Assembly (NCBI RefSeq): GCF_016428755.1
Contig: NZ_JAELTI010000008.1
Coordinates: 27,747 to 91,746 of the forward strand
Length of the DNA stretch: 64,000 bases
From: Allobosea sp. ASV33
Lineage (GTDB): Bacteria; Pseudomonadota; Alphaproteobacteria; Rhizobiales; Beijerinckiaceae
Direction: 5' to 3'
Shown: positions 25,321-33,234 of the stretch, one piece after another
How positions within the stretch are numbered: position 1 is the stretch's first letter
Layout: the number at the start of each line of letters is the position of its first letter
Position numbers and translations under genes: made by a program
The notes under the pieces: generated by a model
Seen by the model: only the letters and a program-made list of their open reading frames with translations
Told to the model about the DNA's origin: nothing
The model's database searches: none

Positions 25321-26434
25321 AACGGACCTCCTCGAAATCACCGCACAGAGCGTCGAGAACGACCCGGTCGAGGCCCTGCGCGACGCGCTGAGCGATGTCC
25401 TCGCCGGGCTTGTCGCGGCCGGCTGCGGCCCGCATCACCTGCGCGAGATGATCTGGGAAACCGACCGACCAGAAGCCTTCCATCTCTCTCGCCACGAAGT
25501 TGAGCTTGCCTATCGCGAAGTCTTCGCCGGCTTCCGCCCGCCGATCCGTCTCACGCCGAAGAGCGAAGCCGGCCTCATCATCCGCGCCCGTCATGCCGCG
25601 GCGCAACCGCTGCCCGAGACGCTCGTAGACGGCTACAGCTTGCGCGAGCTCGGCCGGCAATACAGCCCGCGCCTGCAGGCCGATATGAAGGCGCTGTTCC
25701 GGCAATGGAGCCGCGACGGCGAGGCCTTCCGCACCCGCCATGGCGCCGCCGATCTCGCCTATGGCCCCGGCCGCTTCGAGACGCTCGACCTCTACCGCCC
25801 GGCCGGCGCCAAACGCGCGCCGGTCTTCGTCTTCATCCATGGCGGCTACTGGCAGGCCTCGGACAAGGTCCAGCACGCCCAGTTTTCGCAAGGGCTGCTC
25901 GATGCCGGCTATGCGGTGGCCATGCCGAACTACGGGCTGGCGCCTGATATGCCGCTGGAAGGCAGCATCGCCCAGAGCGTCGCCGCCCTGAATTTCCTCG
26001 TCCGCGAAGCCGATGCGCTCGGCCTCGACCCGACGCGCCTGCACATCTCCGGTCATTCCGCCGGTGGGCATCTCGCCGCCATGGCGCTCTGCGCCCTGGA
26101 TGCGCCGCCGGTCGCCTCGGCGCTGTTGCTGTCCGGCCTTTATGACCTCAATCCACTCGGCCATCTCCCGCTCGGCCGGCTGCTCGGCCTCGACGACGCC
26201 GCACGCGCCACAAGGCTCAGCCCGATCGCCCAGCCGCGTCCGGAGGCGACGCGAACCGCCTTCGCGGTCGGCGAAGGCGAGAGCGACGCCTTCAAGGCGC
26301 AATCGGCGGCACTCGCCGCAAAATGGCAAGCGCCGGCGCCCCTGATCTGCCCCGGCCATCATTTCAGCATGCTGGAAGGCCTCAACGGCGGCGCCCTACT
26401 CGACCTCGCCTTGCGAACGGCGGAAGGCTCATGA
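25307..26434 (+). CDS. RidA-like domain fused to an arylformamidase-like alpha/beta hydrolase
   Basis: The 375-residue protein has two parts. Residues about 18-100 resemble most of a RidA (YjgF/UK114) domain: ALRDALSDVLAGLVAAGCGP, then HLREMIW..DRPEAFHLSRHE, then AYREVFAGFRPPI. The first RidA strands look missing or degenerate. Residues about 110-375 form an alpha/beta hydrolase with oxyanion motif HGGYW, nucleophile elbow GHSAGGH and the late His in PGHHFSML, as in kynurenine formamidase (arylformamidase). RidA proteins deaminate enamines/imines, and 2-aminomuconate deaminase belongs to this family. The gene begins inside the LivF-like gene and overlaps the next gene by 4 bases. The fusion reading is mine; the hydrolase part is secure. 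Confidence 0.75.
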   Translation: MSASETDLLEITAQSVENDPVEALRDALSDVLAGLVAAGCGPHHLREMIWETDRPEAFHLSRHEVELAYREVFAGFRPPIRLTPKSEAGLIIRARHAAAQPLPETLVDGYSLRELGRQYSPRLQADMKALFRQWSRDGEAFRTRHGAADLAYGPGRFETLDLYRPAGAKRAPVFVFIHGGYWQASDKVQHAQFSQGLLDAGYAVAMPNYGLAPDMPLEGSIAQSVAALNFLVREADALGLDPTRLHISGHSAGGHLAAMALCALDAPPVASALLLSGLYDLNPLGHLPLGRLLGLDDAARATRLSPIAQPRPEATRTAFAVGEGESDAFKAQSAALAAKWQAPAPLICPGHHFSMLEGLNGGALLDLALRTAEGS

Positions 26435-27246
26435 CGCGCTCACACAAACCGCTCCGCCTAGCCCTGATCGGTTGGGGCGCGATCAATCGCCGCGTCGCGG
26501 AGCTGCTGGCGGAGAGAGGCAAAGGCGATATCGCCATCGTCGCCATCGCCGTCCGCAACCCCGCCGCAGCCACCGATCTTCACGCCGGTGCCAAGCTCAT
26601 CACGACGACCGATGAACTGACCGACCTGAATCTCGACCTCATCGTCGAGGCCGCCGGGCGCGAGGCAGTCGGCATCTGGGGCGAGGCAGCGCTTGGAGCG
26701 GCGCCGGCCTTCGCCGTCGCCTCGACCAGCGCCTTCTGCGACGACGCCTTGCTCGCTCGCTTGATCGCTGCGGCCGAGAGCAGCGGCAGGCAAATCCTGA
26801 TCCCGCCCGGCGCGCTCGCCGGCATCGACGGCATCGCCGCCGCCTCCCTCCTGCCGCTGGACGAGGTCGTCCATCGCATCGTCAAGCCGCCGGCCGCCTG
26901 GCGCGGGACTCCGGCCGAGAGCCTGATCGCGCTCGACGAGATCACCGAGGCGACGGCCTTCTTCTCGGGAACCGCCCGCGAAGCCGCCTCGCGCTTCCCG
27001 CAGAACGCCAATGTCGCGGTCATCACCGCGCTCGCCGGCATCGGGCTCGACCGCACCCGCGTCGAGCTCGTCGCCGACCCTGCAGCCGGCGGCAACGGCC
27101 ATCACCTCAGCGCGCGCGGCGCCTTCGGCAAGCTCGACATCGCCATCGAGAACCGCCCGCTCGCCACGAACCCAAAATCCTCGGAGATGACGGCGCTCGG
27201 GCTGGTCCGGCTGATCGAGAACCGCGTGCGCACGCTGGTGCGCTGA
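26431..27246 (+). CDS. Aspartate dehydrogenase family oxidoreductase (NadX-like)
   Basis: The 271-residue protein has an N-terminal Rossmann motif (LALIGWGAINRRVAELL) and the aspartate dehydrogenase signature segments IPPGALAGIDGIAAA, FPQNANVAVITALAGIG, RVELVADP and NPKSSEMTALGLVRLIENR. In NAD synthesis NadX makes iminoaspartate from aspartate. Here the context is a catabolic operon with 3-hydroxyanthranilate dioxygenase, so it may act on another amino or imino acid of that route. It overlaps the hydrolase gene (ATGA). An inverted-repeat element separates it from the aldehyde dehydrogenase gene. Confidence 0.85.
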   Translation: MTRSHKPLRLALIGWGAINRRVAELLAERGKGDIAIVAIAVRNPAAATDLHAGAKLITTTDELTDLNLDLIVEAAGREAVGIWGEAALGAAPAFAVASTSAFCDDALLARLIAAAESSGRQILIPPGALAGIDGIAAASLLPLDEVVHRIVKPPAAWRGTPAESLIALDEITEATAFFSGTAREAASRFPQNANVAVITALAGIGLDRTRVELVADPAAGGNGHHLSARGAFGKLDIAIENRPLATNPKSSEMTALGLVRLIENRVRTLVR

Positions 27247-27254
27247 CCTTTCTT

Positions 27255-27358
27255 GTCATTCCGGGCGCAGCGAAGCGAAGACCCGGAATCCACGACTGGG
27301 CACCGCGCCCTTGGGCGGATTCCGGATCTGCGCCGCTGTGCGGCTTGTCCGGAATGAC
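27255..27358. repeat. Interspersed inverted-repeat element, variant R4
   Basis: This 104-base form starts GTCATTCCGGGCGCAGCGAA and ends GGCTTGTCCGGAATGAC. It lies between the NadX-like gene and the aldehyde dehydrogenase gene on the same strand. The rest of the 265-base gap holds an AT-rich stretch (27378-27412) that may be a promoter for the dehydrogenase gene. Confidence 0.8.
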
Positions 27359-27511
27359 AATGGGGCAGCGCGCGTCATTCATAATCAGATCAATCTGAAT
27401 TTATCTGATTTAGCCGACTGGATCACAGAATGACCCGCCACCTATGGTCCTTCTGAAGACGGCGGATACGCCGCGCAAAGACCGCTGAACGCATCGCCAG
27501 CCGAGGCTTCC

Positions 27512-28945
27512 ATGACGACCTATCCCGATCTCAAGCTCTATATCGGCGGCGCCTGGCGGAAGACGGCCGAGGAGCAGCCGGTCATCAATCCGGCCGACGA
27601 GAGCGTCATCGGCGCGGTGCCGCTCGCCTCGCAGACCGATCTCGACGATGCGCTGACGGCTGCTGCCGAAGGCTTCAGAATCTGGAGCCGCATGGCTCCG
27701 CGCATCCGCGCCGAGATCATGCTGAAGGCCGCGGCGCTGATGCGCGAGCGCGTCGAGGAGATCGCGTATTCGATCACATTGGAGCACGGCAAGCCGCTGG
27801 CCCAGGCCCGGCTCGAAGTCGTCAGGGGCTGCGAGTTCTTCGAATGGGATGCGGCCGAGGGCCAGCGCGCCTATGGCCGCGTCATCCCGAGCGAGCCCGG
27901 CATCCGCTATGTCGTGATCCACCAGCCGGTCGGCACGGTCGCGGCCTTCTCGCCGTGGAATTTCCCGATGAGCCAGCCTTGCCGCAAGATCGCGGGCGCG
28001 CTCGCGGCCGGCTGCTCGATCATCATCAAGGCGGCGGAGGAAACCCCGGCCGGCGCCCTCCATATCGCGCGCGCCCTGCATGATGCCGGCGTCCCGCCCG
28101 GCGTGTTCAACCTTGTCTTCGGCGTACCCGCCAAGATTTCGGGTTATCTGATCCCGCAGGCGCAGACCCGTCTCGTCGCCTTCACCGGCTCGACCGCTGT
28201 CGGCAAGCATCTTTCGGAACTGGCCGCCCGCCATATGACGCCGGTGCTGATGGAGCTCGGCGGCCATGCCCCGGTCATCGTCTGCGACGATGTCGATCCC
28301 ATCGCCGCGGCCCATCTCTCCGCCACGCGCAAGGTCCGCAATGCCGGACAGGTCTGCACCTCGCCGACCCGCTTCTTCGTGCAGCAGGACATCTACGAGC
28401 GCTTCACCAGGGCTTTCGTCGAGAAGGCGCAGGCCGTGACGGTCGGCAACGGCCTCGATGCCGGGACGCAGATGGGCCCAGTCGCCAACAATCGCCGCAT
28501 CGAGGCGCTGGAAGCGCTGACCGCCGATGCGCGGGCTCGCGGCGGGCGCGTGCTGGCGGGCGGCGAGCGCCTCGGCAATCGCGGCTATTTCTTCCCGCCC
28601 ACCGTTCTCACCGAACTGCCGGACGATGCCCGCGCACTGCGGGAGGAGCCCTTCGGCCCGATGGCGATCATCAACCCGGTGCGCACGGTCGAGGAAGCCA
28701 TCGAGAAGGCCAATTCCCTGCCCTTCGGGCTCGCGGCCTATGGCTTCACGCATTCGGCGGCCCGCGCCGATCAGCTCGCCGACGGTATCGAGGCCGGCAA
28801 TGTCTCGATCAACACGCTGGAGGCTTCGGTGGCGGAAGTGCCCTTCGGCGGCGTCAAGGACAGCGGCTATGGCCGCGAGGGCGGCGCCGAGGGCCTCGCC
28901 CACTACATGACGATCAAGACCCTGTCCCACCGGATGGCGATCTGA
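27512..28945 (+). CDS. NAD(P)-dependent aldehyde dehydrogenase
   Basis: The 477-residue ALDH is of the succinate-semialdehyde/2-hydroxymuconic-semialdehyde type. The cofactor segment is AAFSPWNFPMSQPCRKI, the general base Glu is in MELGGHAPV, and the nucleophile Cys is in NAGQVCTSPTRF. The C-terminal PFGGVKDSGYGREGG is intact. In this operon a muconic semialdehyde derived from 3-hydroxyanthranilate would be a logical substrate, as for NbaE, but close GabD-like proteins exist, so the substrate is not settled. Confidence 0.88.
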   Translation: MTTYPDLKLYIGGAWRKTAEEQPVINPADESVIGAVPLASQTDLDDALTAAAEGFRIWSRMAPRIRAEIMLKAAALMRERVEEIAYSITLEHGKPLAQARLEVVRGCEFFEWDAAEGQRAYGRVIPSEPGIRYVVIHQPVGTVAAFSPWNFPMSQPCRKIAGALAAGCSIIIKAAEETPAGALHIARALHDAGVPPGVFNLVFGVPAKISGYLIPQAQTRLVAFTGSTAVGKHLSELAARHMTPVLMELGGHAPVIVCDDVDPIAAAHLSATRKVRNAGQVCTSPTRFFVQQDIYERFTRAFVEKAQAVTVGNGLDAGTQMGPVANNRRIEALEALTADARARGGRVLAGGERLGNRGYFFPPTVLTELPDDARALREEPFGPMAIINPVRTVEEAIEKANSLPFGLAAYGFTHSAARADQLADGIEAGNVSINTLEASVAEVPFGGVKDSGYGREGGAEGLAHYMTIKTLSHRMAI

Positions 28946-28948
28946 AGA

Positions 28949-29851
28949 CTATCCCCGTCGAGCCCGGAGCGGCGCCTCCGGCATGAGACGCCCCGCGCTC
29001 GCCAGGATGCTGTCGGCGAGCGCCCGCGCCGCCGCCTGATGCGACTGGCCGCCGATGACGACGAACTCGATCGTCCCCAGCGGCGGCAGCGCCTCGCGCG
29101 GTTCGACCTCGGCAAGGCCCTGCGGAATCAGCCGGGCCGAATGGGCGGTGATGCCGAGCCCGGCCACGGTTGCGGCGCGCAGGCCGGCAAGGCTGCCGCT
29201 GGTGCAGGCGACGCGCCAGGCGCGCCCGGCCCGCTCAAGCGTCTCGATCGCATGGACGCGCGTGATGCTCGGCGGCGGATAGAGCACGAGCGGCACGACC
29301 GACTGCTCGGCCAGTCGCGCATCAGGCCGGCCGGCCCAGACGAGGCGCTCCTGCCAGGCGACCTCGCCACGCTCGTCGCCCTTGCGGCGTTTGGCGAAGA
29401 TCAGGTCGAGATCGCCTGCGTCATACTGCTCGTAGAGCAGCCCGCTCAGGCCCACCGTCAGCTCCAGATCGACCGCATGGTGCTGCATGGCGAAGGCCGC
29501 GAGAATCTCCGGCAGCGCCGTATAGGCGAAATCCTCGGAGACCCCGAGCCGCAGACGCCCGCGCAGGGTCGAGCCGGCGAGATAGTGCTCGATCCGCTGG
29601 CCTGCTTCGAGCGCCTGCCGCGCGAAGGGCAGGATCGCGTCCCCGTCGGGGGTCGGGCGAACCTGATGCGTGTCGCGCTCCAACAGCCGCCGCCCGAGCC
29701 GCTTCTCCAGCCGCGCGACATGCTGGCTGACCGAGGATTGCCGCAGGCCGAGCTGCCGCGCGGCTTCCGTGAAGCTCAGCGTTTCGCAGACCTTGAGGAA
29801 GCTTTGCAGCAGAACGGGATCGAGAGGCTTCGGGTCCGAATTCAACATCAT
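28949..29851 (-). CDS. LysR family transcriptional regulator
   Basis: The 300-residue LysR protein has the DNA-binding helix region LLQSFLKVCETLSFTEAARQ, then QSSVSQHVARLEKRLG. The effector domain follows (RGRLRLGVSEDFAYTALPEI). It is convergent with the aldehyde dehydrogenase gene (stops 3 bases apart) and divergent from the BASS symporter gene across 88 bases, so the symporter is the likely target. Two start ATGs are adjacent (29851, 29848), and both lie in a palindrome that could serve as an autoregulatory site. Confidence 0.9.
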   Translation of the reverse strand: MMLNSDPKPLDPVLLQSFLKVCETLSFTEAARQLGLRQSSVSQHVARLEKRLGRRLLERDTHQVRPTPDGDAILPFARQALEAGQRIEHYLAGSTLRGRLRLGVSEDFAYTALPEILAAFAMQHHAVDLELTVGLSGLLYEQYDAGDLDLIFAKRRKGDERGEVAWQERLVWAGRPDARLAEQSVVPLVLYPPPSITRVHAIETLERAGRAWRVACTSGSLAGLRAATVAGLGITAHSARLIPQGLAEVEPREALPPLGTIEFVVIGGQSHQAAARALADSILASAGRLMPEAPLRARRG

Positions 29852-29861
29852 GATTCATGAT
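29847..29861. promoter_or_regulatory. Palindrome over the LysR start, candidate operator
   Basis: ATCATG-ATT-CATGAT is a perfect inverted repeat of 6-base arms. It overlaps the LysR start codons in the 88-base divergent gap to the symporter gene, a typical place for LysR autoregulation. Confidence 0.45.
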
Positions 29862-29939
29862 AGCCGATATCGCCGGCAATCGGGATCAAAATGAGCGCGG
29901 AAGGGATTACAACGCGGGACCTCATCGGAAGGACCGCAG

Positions 29940-30962
29940 ATGATCCGCCGCACCCTCGCCCGCTTCGGCATCGACCCCTATCTGATCGCGCTGATGGCGA
30001 CGGTCGCGATCGCGGCCGTTTTTCCCGCCCATGGCGCCGGCGCGGTGATAGCCAACGATGCGGTCTCGGTCGCGGTCGCGCTGCTGTTCTTCCTCTACGG
30101 CGCCAGGCTCTCGCCGCAGGCCGTCTGGGAGGGCCTTTTGCACTGGCGGCTGCAATCGCTGGTCTTCGCCAGCACCTATGTGCTGTTCCCGCTGCTCGGC
30201 CTGCTGCTCACCCAAGTCTTCGCCGGCTACCTGCCCTCGGAACTCGTGGCCGGCCTGATCTTCGTCTGCATCCTGCCCTCGACCGTGCAGTCCTCGATCG
30301 CCTTCACCTCGATCGCACGCGGTAATGTCGCGGCCGCCCTGTGCAGCGCCTCGGTCTCCAACCTCTTCGGCATGGTGCTGACGCCGCTGCTCGTCGTCCT
30401 GATGCTCAATTCGAAGGGCGGCGGCTTCAGCACCCGCGCCGTCGAGAGCATCGCGTTGCAGCTCTTGCTACCCTTCGTCGTCGGTCAGTTGCTGCGCCGC
30501 TGGGTCGGCCCCTTCCTGCAGCGCCACAAGGCGCCGATCTCGCTGGTCGACCGCGGCTCGATCCTGCTCGTCGTCTATGCCGCCTTCAGCGAGGGCATGG
30601 TCGCCGGCATCTGGTCGCAGGTCACGCTGGCCGATCTCGGCCTGGTCATCGCGCTCGACGTCGTCCTGCTCGCCGCGGTCCTGGCGATCACCACCTTCGT
30701 CAGCCGGCGCTTCGGGTTCTCGAAGGAGGATGAGATCGCGATCGTCTTCTGCGGTTCCAAGAAGAGCATGGCGAGCGGCATCCCGATGGCGAACATTCTG
30801 TTCCCCGGCCAGGCGCTGGGCCTGATCGTGCTGCCGCTGATGCTGTTCCACCAGGCCCAGCTCTTCGCCTGCGCCGTCCTGGCCCAGCGCTACGCGCGCC
30901 GCCCGCTGCCGTCGAAAGTGGAGATGCCGGACAGCCCTGCGCCGGCGGCGGCGAAGGCCTGA
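29940..30962 (+). CDS. Bile acid:sodium symporter (BASS) family transporter
   Basis: The 340-residue membrane protein has about ten hydrophobic segments. It shows NDAVSVAVALLFFLYGARLS near the N-terminus and the BASS core motifs LPSTVQSSIAFTSIARGNVAAALCSASVSNL and EIAIVFCGSKKSMASGIPMA. This subgroup (YfeH/SBF-like, about 340 residues) often moves organic anions such as keto acids. GGAAGGA precedes the start. An 8-base inverted repeat, CCGCGCGA/TCGCGCGG (30969-30992), follows the stop without a T run. Being next to a catabolic cluster suggests substrate uptake or product export. Confidence 0.88.
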   Translation: MIRRTLARFGIDPYLIALMATVAIAAVFPAHGAGAVIANDAVSVAVALLFFLYGARLSPQAVWEGLLHWRLQSLVFASTYVLFPLLGLLLTQVFAGYLPSELVAGLIFVCILPSTVQSSIAFTSIARGNVAAALCSASVSNLFGMVLTPLLVVLMLNSKGGGFSTRAVESIALQLLLPFVVGQLLRRWVGPFLQRHKAPISLVDRGSILLVVYAAFSEGMVAGIWSQVTLADLGLVIALDVVLLAAVLAITTFVSRRFGFSKEDEIAIVFCGSKKSMASGIPMANILFPGQALGLIVLPLMLFHQAQLFACAVLAQRYARRPLPSKVEMPDSPAPAAAKA

Positions 30963-31098
30963 GCCTGGCCGCGCGATCTTTCATTCGCGCGGGAACAGCA
31001 CCGCTCTCATCAAGGTTGTTTCCGTGCACGGCAAAGCCGGCGCCCTCTCAAGCCAGGATTCCCCGCTTCGCATCGGGGAACGATCATGGAGGCGAGAC

Positions 31099-31308
31099 AT
31101 GCAGCAGGACGACAAGACCCGCCACGAAATCCGGAAGATTGCCTACGGGCTCTGGATCAAGGACGGCCAACCCGAGGGCCGCGACCGCGAGCATTGGGAA
31201 GCCGCCAAGGAAATCTGGGCCTTCCGCAGCCACAATCACGTCCTCGATGACGATGACGAATCCAGCGGAACGGCAAGGAAGCGCAGGCAGAAATCCGACG
31301 CGGCGTAG
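31099..31308 (+). CDS. DUF2934 domain protein
   Basis: This 69-residue cytoplasmic protein has the DUF2934 pattern IRKIAYGLWIKDGQPEGRD, followed by HWEAAKEIW. Its C-terminus is acidic, then basic. The start at 31099 is supported by GGAGG 9 bases upstream; an upstream ATG (31024) lacks support. DUF2934 proteins are common small rhizobial proteins of unknown function, often stress-associated in annotation. Confidence 0.8.
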   Translation: MQQDDKTRHEIRKIAYGLWIKDGQPEGRDREHWEAAKEIWAFRSHNHVLDDDDESSGTARKRRQKSDAA

Positions 31309-31374
31309 CTCAAGCCGGCCTTTCCGGGGCCGGCTGCAAAACCAGTCGCCCAGGAGCAGGCGGCTTGATCAGCC

Positions 31375-31656
31375 TCAGGGGCAGATATAGCCGTTCGGGT
31401 CGGGCTGGCAACGTGCCCCCGTGGGCAGCACCAGAGCGCCGCGCTCCCGCTTGACGTAATCGCCGTTCGGCAGCGTGAAGCCGCCGGTGTAGTCCGGGGA
31501 GACCCGCGTGCCGTCCGGCAGGACCAGTTGCGCGCCGTCGCGGACGATGCGCTTCGCCTGCGGAGCCGCAGGCTGGGGGGCAGGCTGAGGCCTGGATGAG
31601 ACACAGCCGGCGGCCAGAACGGCAACCAGGCTGGCGGCAATCGATATCCTGATCAT
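31375..31656 (-). CDS. Small predicted lipoprotein
   Basis: The 93-residue protein has an N-terminal helix and lipobox (SLVAVLAAGC), then a Pro/Gln-rich linker. The C-terminal half has short repeats of the type GAQLVLPDGTRVSPD, GGFTLPNGDYV and GALVLPTGARC, which look like beta-hairpin turns. I do not recognise a named family. It is convergent with the DUF2934 gene. Function is unknown; outer-membrane or periplasmic location is inferred from the lipobox. Confidence 0.7.
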   Translation of the reverse strand: MIRISIAASLVAVLAAGCVSSRPQPAPQPAAPQAKRIVRDGAQLVLPDGTRVSPDYTGGFTLPNGDYVKRERGALVLPTGARCQPDPNGYICP

Positions 31657-31729
31657 GCCCTATCTTTGCCGCGCCTGACGGCAGCGTGCAACCCCGGCGA
31701 TGCTCGGAAGCGGCCCGGCAGCGCCTTCC

Positions 31730-31987
31730 CTACGGAATCGGAACGCAGGCCCCGAGCCTGACCATCATGCCGGGCGGGCACGCCTTCGCGCCGGTCGGCT
31801 GCGAAATCGGCCGCACGGATTCGCAGCATGCACCCCGCGCGACATAGCCGCTCGGGCAACCACCGGACATGTCCATCCGGTCCTTGCCGTCGCGTGTCGG
31901 GCGACATGAATTGGCGGCGCGCGCGCCCTCGGCAGCAACCAGACTGACAAGCGCGACCAATGCGGCGATGACGGCGAATCTTGCCAT
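31730..31987 (-). CDS. Small Cys-rich exported protein
   Basis: The 85-residue protein has a signal peptide (FAVIAALVALVSLVAAEGARA), leaving about 60 residues. These carry six cysteines (NSC, GGC, ACC, KAC, GAC), suggesting disulfide bonds in the periplasm. It lies upstream of the lipoprotein gene on the same strand, 73 bases away. I cannot name a family. Confidence 0.6.
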   Translation of the reverse strand: MARFAVIAALVALVSLVAAEGARAANSCRPTRDGKDRMDMSGGCPSGYVARGACCESVRPISQPTGAKACPPGMMVRLGACVPIP

Positions 31988-32196
31988 GGATCGACAGTCT
32001 CCGATGGTGACGGCTCATCCGTCGCCTCCATTCATGGCAGCGTCAAGGAGAGGGTGCGACCGGCGTCTCGCAAGCCGGCCTCGCCGCGCGCATTCGGCTG
32101 GAACGCTTCACAAAACCGCCGCCGCCGCGGTCGGGCGCGCGGGAACGCTCCAGCACCAGGATGGGCCGTGCCGGATTCAACTTGTACAGGCAGAAC

Positions 32197-32214
32197 TGGT
32201 TCTATATTGGTCTA
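32197..32214 (+). promoter_or_regulatory. Candidate GntR operator/promoter, site 1
   Basis: TGGTTCTATATTGGTCTA has two TGG half-sites 11 bases apart and encloses a -10-like TATATT. TTGTAC (32182-32187) lies upstream as a possible -35. Equivalent sites precede murQ and the peptide SBP operon. The site overlaps the ATG at 32214, so that ATG is probably not the PP2C start. Confidence 0.65.
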
Positions 32215-32282
32215 TGCAACGACGGAAACGAGACGGCGAGCAGGGAGCGTCCCGAACGGTGCAAGGCGAGGAATCCGTTTCA

Positions 32283-33176
32283 GTGTCGATCGACCGCACC
32301 GCATCGACGACGCGCGAGGCCGGGCGAGCGTGGCGCGTGCTCTCGCAAGCCAGCGAGAAAGGCAGCGCGGCCTATAACGAGGATGTTGCAGGCGCGGCCG
32401 GCTCCTGCGCCTGGATCGTCGACGGTTCTGCTTTCTTCACCGGCCCCGCCCGGACCACCGCCGAATCGGAAGGGGCCTGGCTCGTCCGGCGGATCGACGA
32501 AATCCTGCGGGCAGACCCGCCGGAAGAGATGGCCTTCCCGGATTGGGCGGGCCAGCTCGAGCGGCAGCTGCGAGAGGATTACGCGGCGCTCGGGCAGGGC
32601 CACCCTGATCGCGAGCCGGGCGAAGGGCCCTCCGCCGTGCTCGGCATCGTCCGGTTGACCCGCGACGGACCGGCATTCCGGATCGAGGGCGCGGTGATCG
32701 GCGACGTCTCGATCCTGATCCATCACGGCGACCGGATCGAGCGATGGACCGACCCGTCGAGCTCTCCTTTCGAAGCCAGGACCATCGCGGCGGCAACCGC
32801 CGAGGGGCACCGTTCCGGCGAAGTGATCTCGCCGAAGGCGCTGGCGCAGATCCTGAGCAACCGGCGCTCGCTCAATCGGGCGGGCGGCTACTGGGCGGTC
32901 AATCCCGGCCTGAGCTGGACGGCCGGCCTGCGCCTGTTTTCCGGGACCATCTCTCCGACCGCGACCGTTCTGCTCGCATCCGACGGCTTCATGCGCCTTG
33001 TCGATGTCATCGCGCATCGTGACGATCGCGGGCTGGTCGAGGAGACGAAGCGCATCGGAGCCGCCGGCGTCATCGCCGAGCTGCGCCGGCTGGAAAGCGC
33101 CGACGCGCAGGCGGAGCGCTACAGGCGGGTCAAGATCCATGACGATGCCACGGCGCTGCTGGTGACGCCGGGCTGA
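32283..33176 (+). CDS. PP2C-family protein phosphatase-like protein
   Basis: The protein is about 297 residues. PP2C metal motifs are readable as SAAYNEDVAG and CAWIVDGS near the N-terminus and LLASDGFMRLVD and DDATALLV near the C-terminus, so a Ser/Thr phosphatase fold is likely. I place the start at GTG 32283, with GAGGAA upstream; GTG 32259 is also possible. The ATG at 32214 overlaps a promoter/operator. It is 58 bases before a sugar-binding protein gene on the same strand and looks like the first gene of that operon. Why a phosphatase heads an amino-sugar operon is unknown. Confidence 0.75.
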   Translation: MSIDRTASTTREAGRAWRVLSQASEKGSAAYNEDVAGAAGSCAWIVDGSAFFTGPARTTAESEGAWLVRRIDEILRADPPEEMAFPDWAGQLERQLREDYAALGQGHPDREPGEGPSAVLGIVRLTRDGPAFRIEGAVIGDVSILIHHGDRIERWTDPSSSPFEARTIAAATAEGHRSGEVISPKALAQILSNRRSLNRAGGYWAVNPGLSWTAGLRLFSGTISPTATVLLASDGFMRLVDVIAHRDDRGLVEETKRIGAAGVIAELRRLESADAQAERYRRVKIHDDATALLVTPG

Positions 33177-33234
33177 CGCGACAACCAGATCGAAAAGCCG
33201 CCATAAGGCGGCAGGAACAAGCGGGAGAGTGAAG

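Noticed and set aside
30969..30992. CCGCGCGA/TCGCGCGG inverted repeat after the BASS gene as a terminator
   Set aside because: The stem is strong but no T run follows on either strand, so a rho-independent terminator is not supported.
31869..32282. Upstream extension of the PP2C frame
   Set aside because: It crosses the antisense Cys-rich gene and the candidate promoter/operator at 32182-32214. Homology begins only after 32283.
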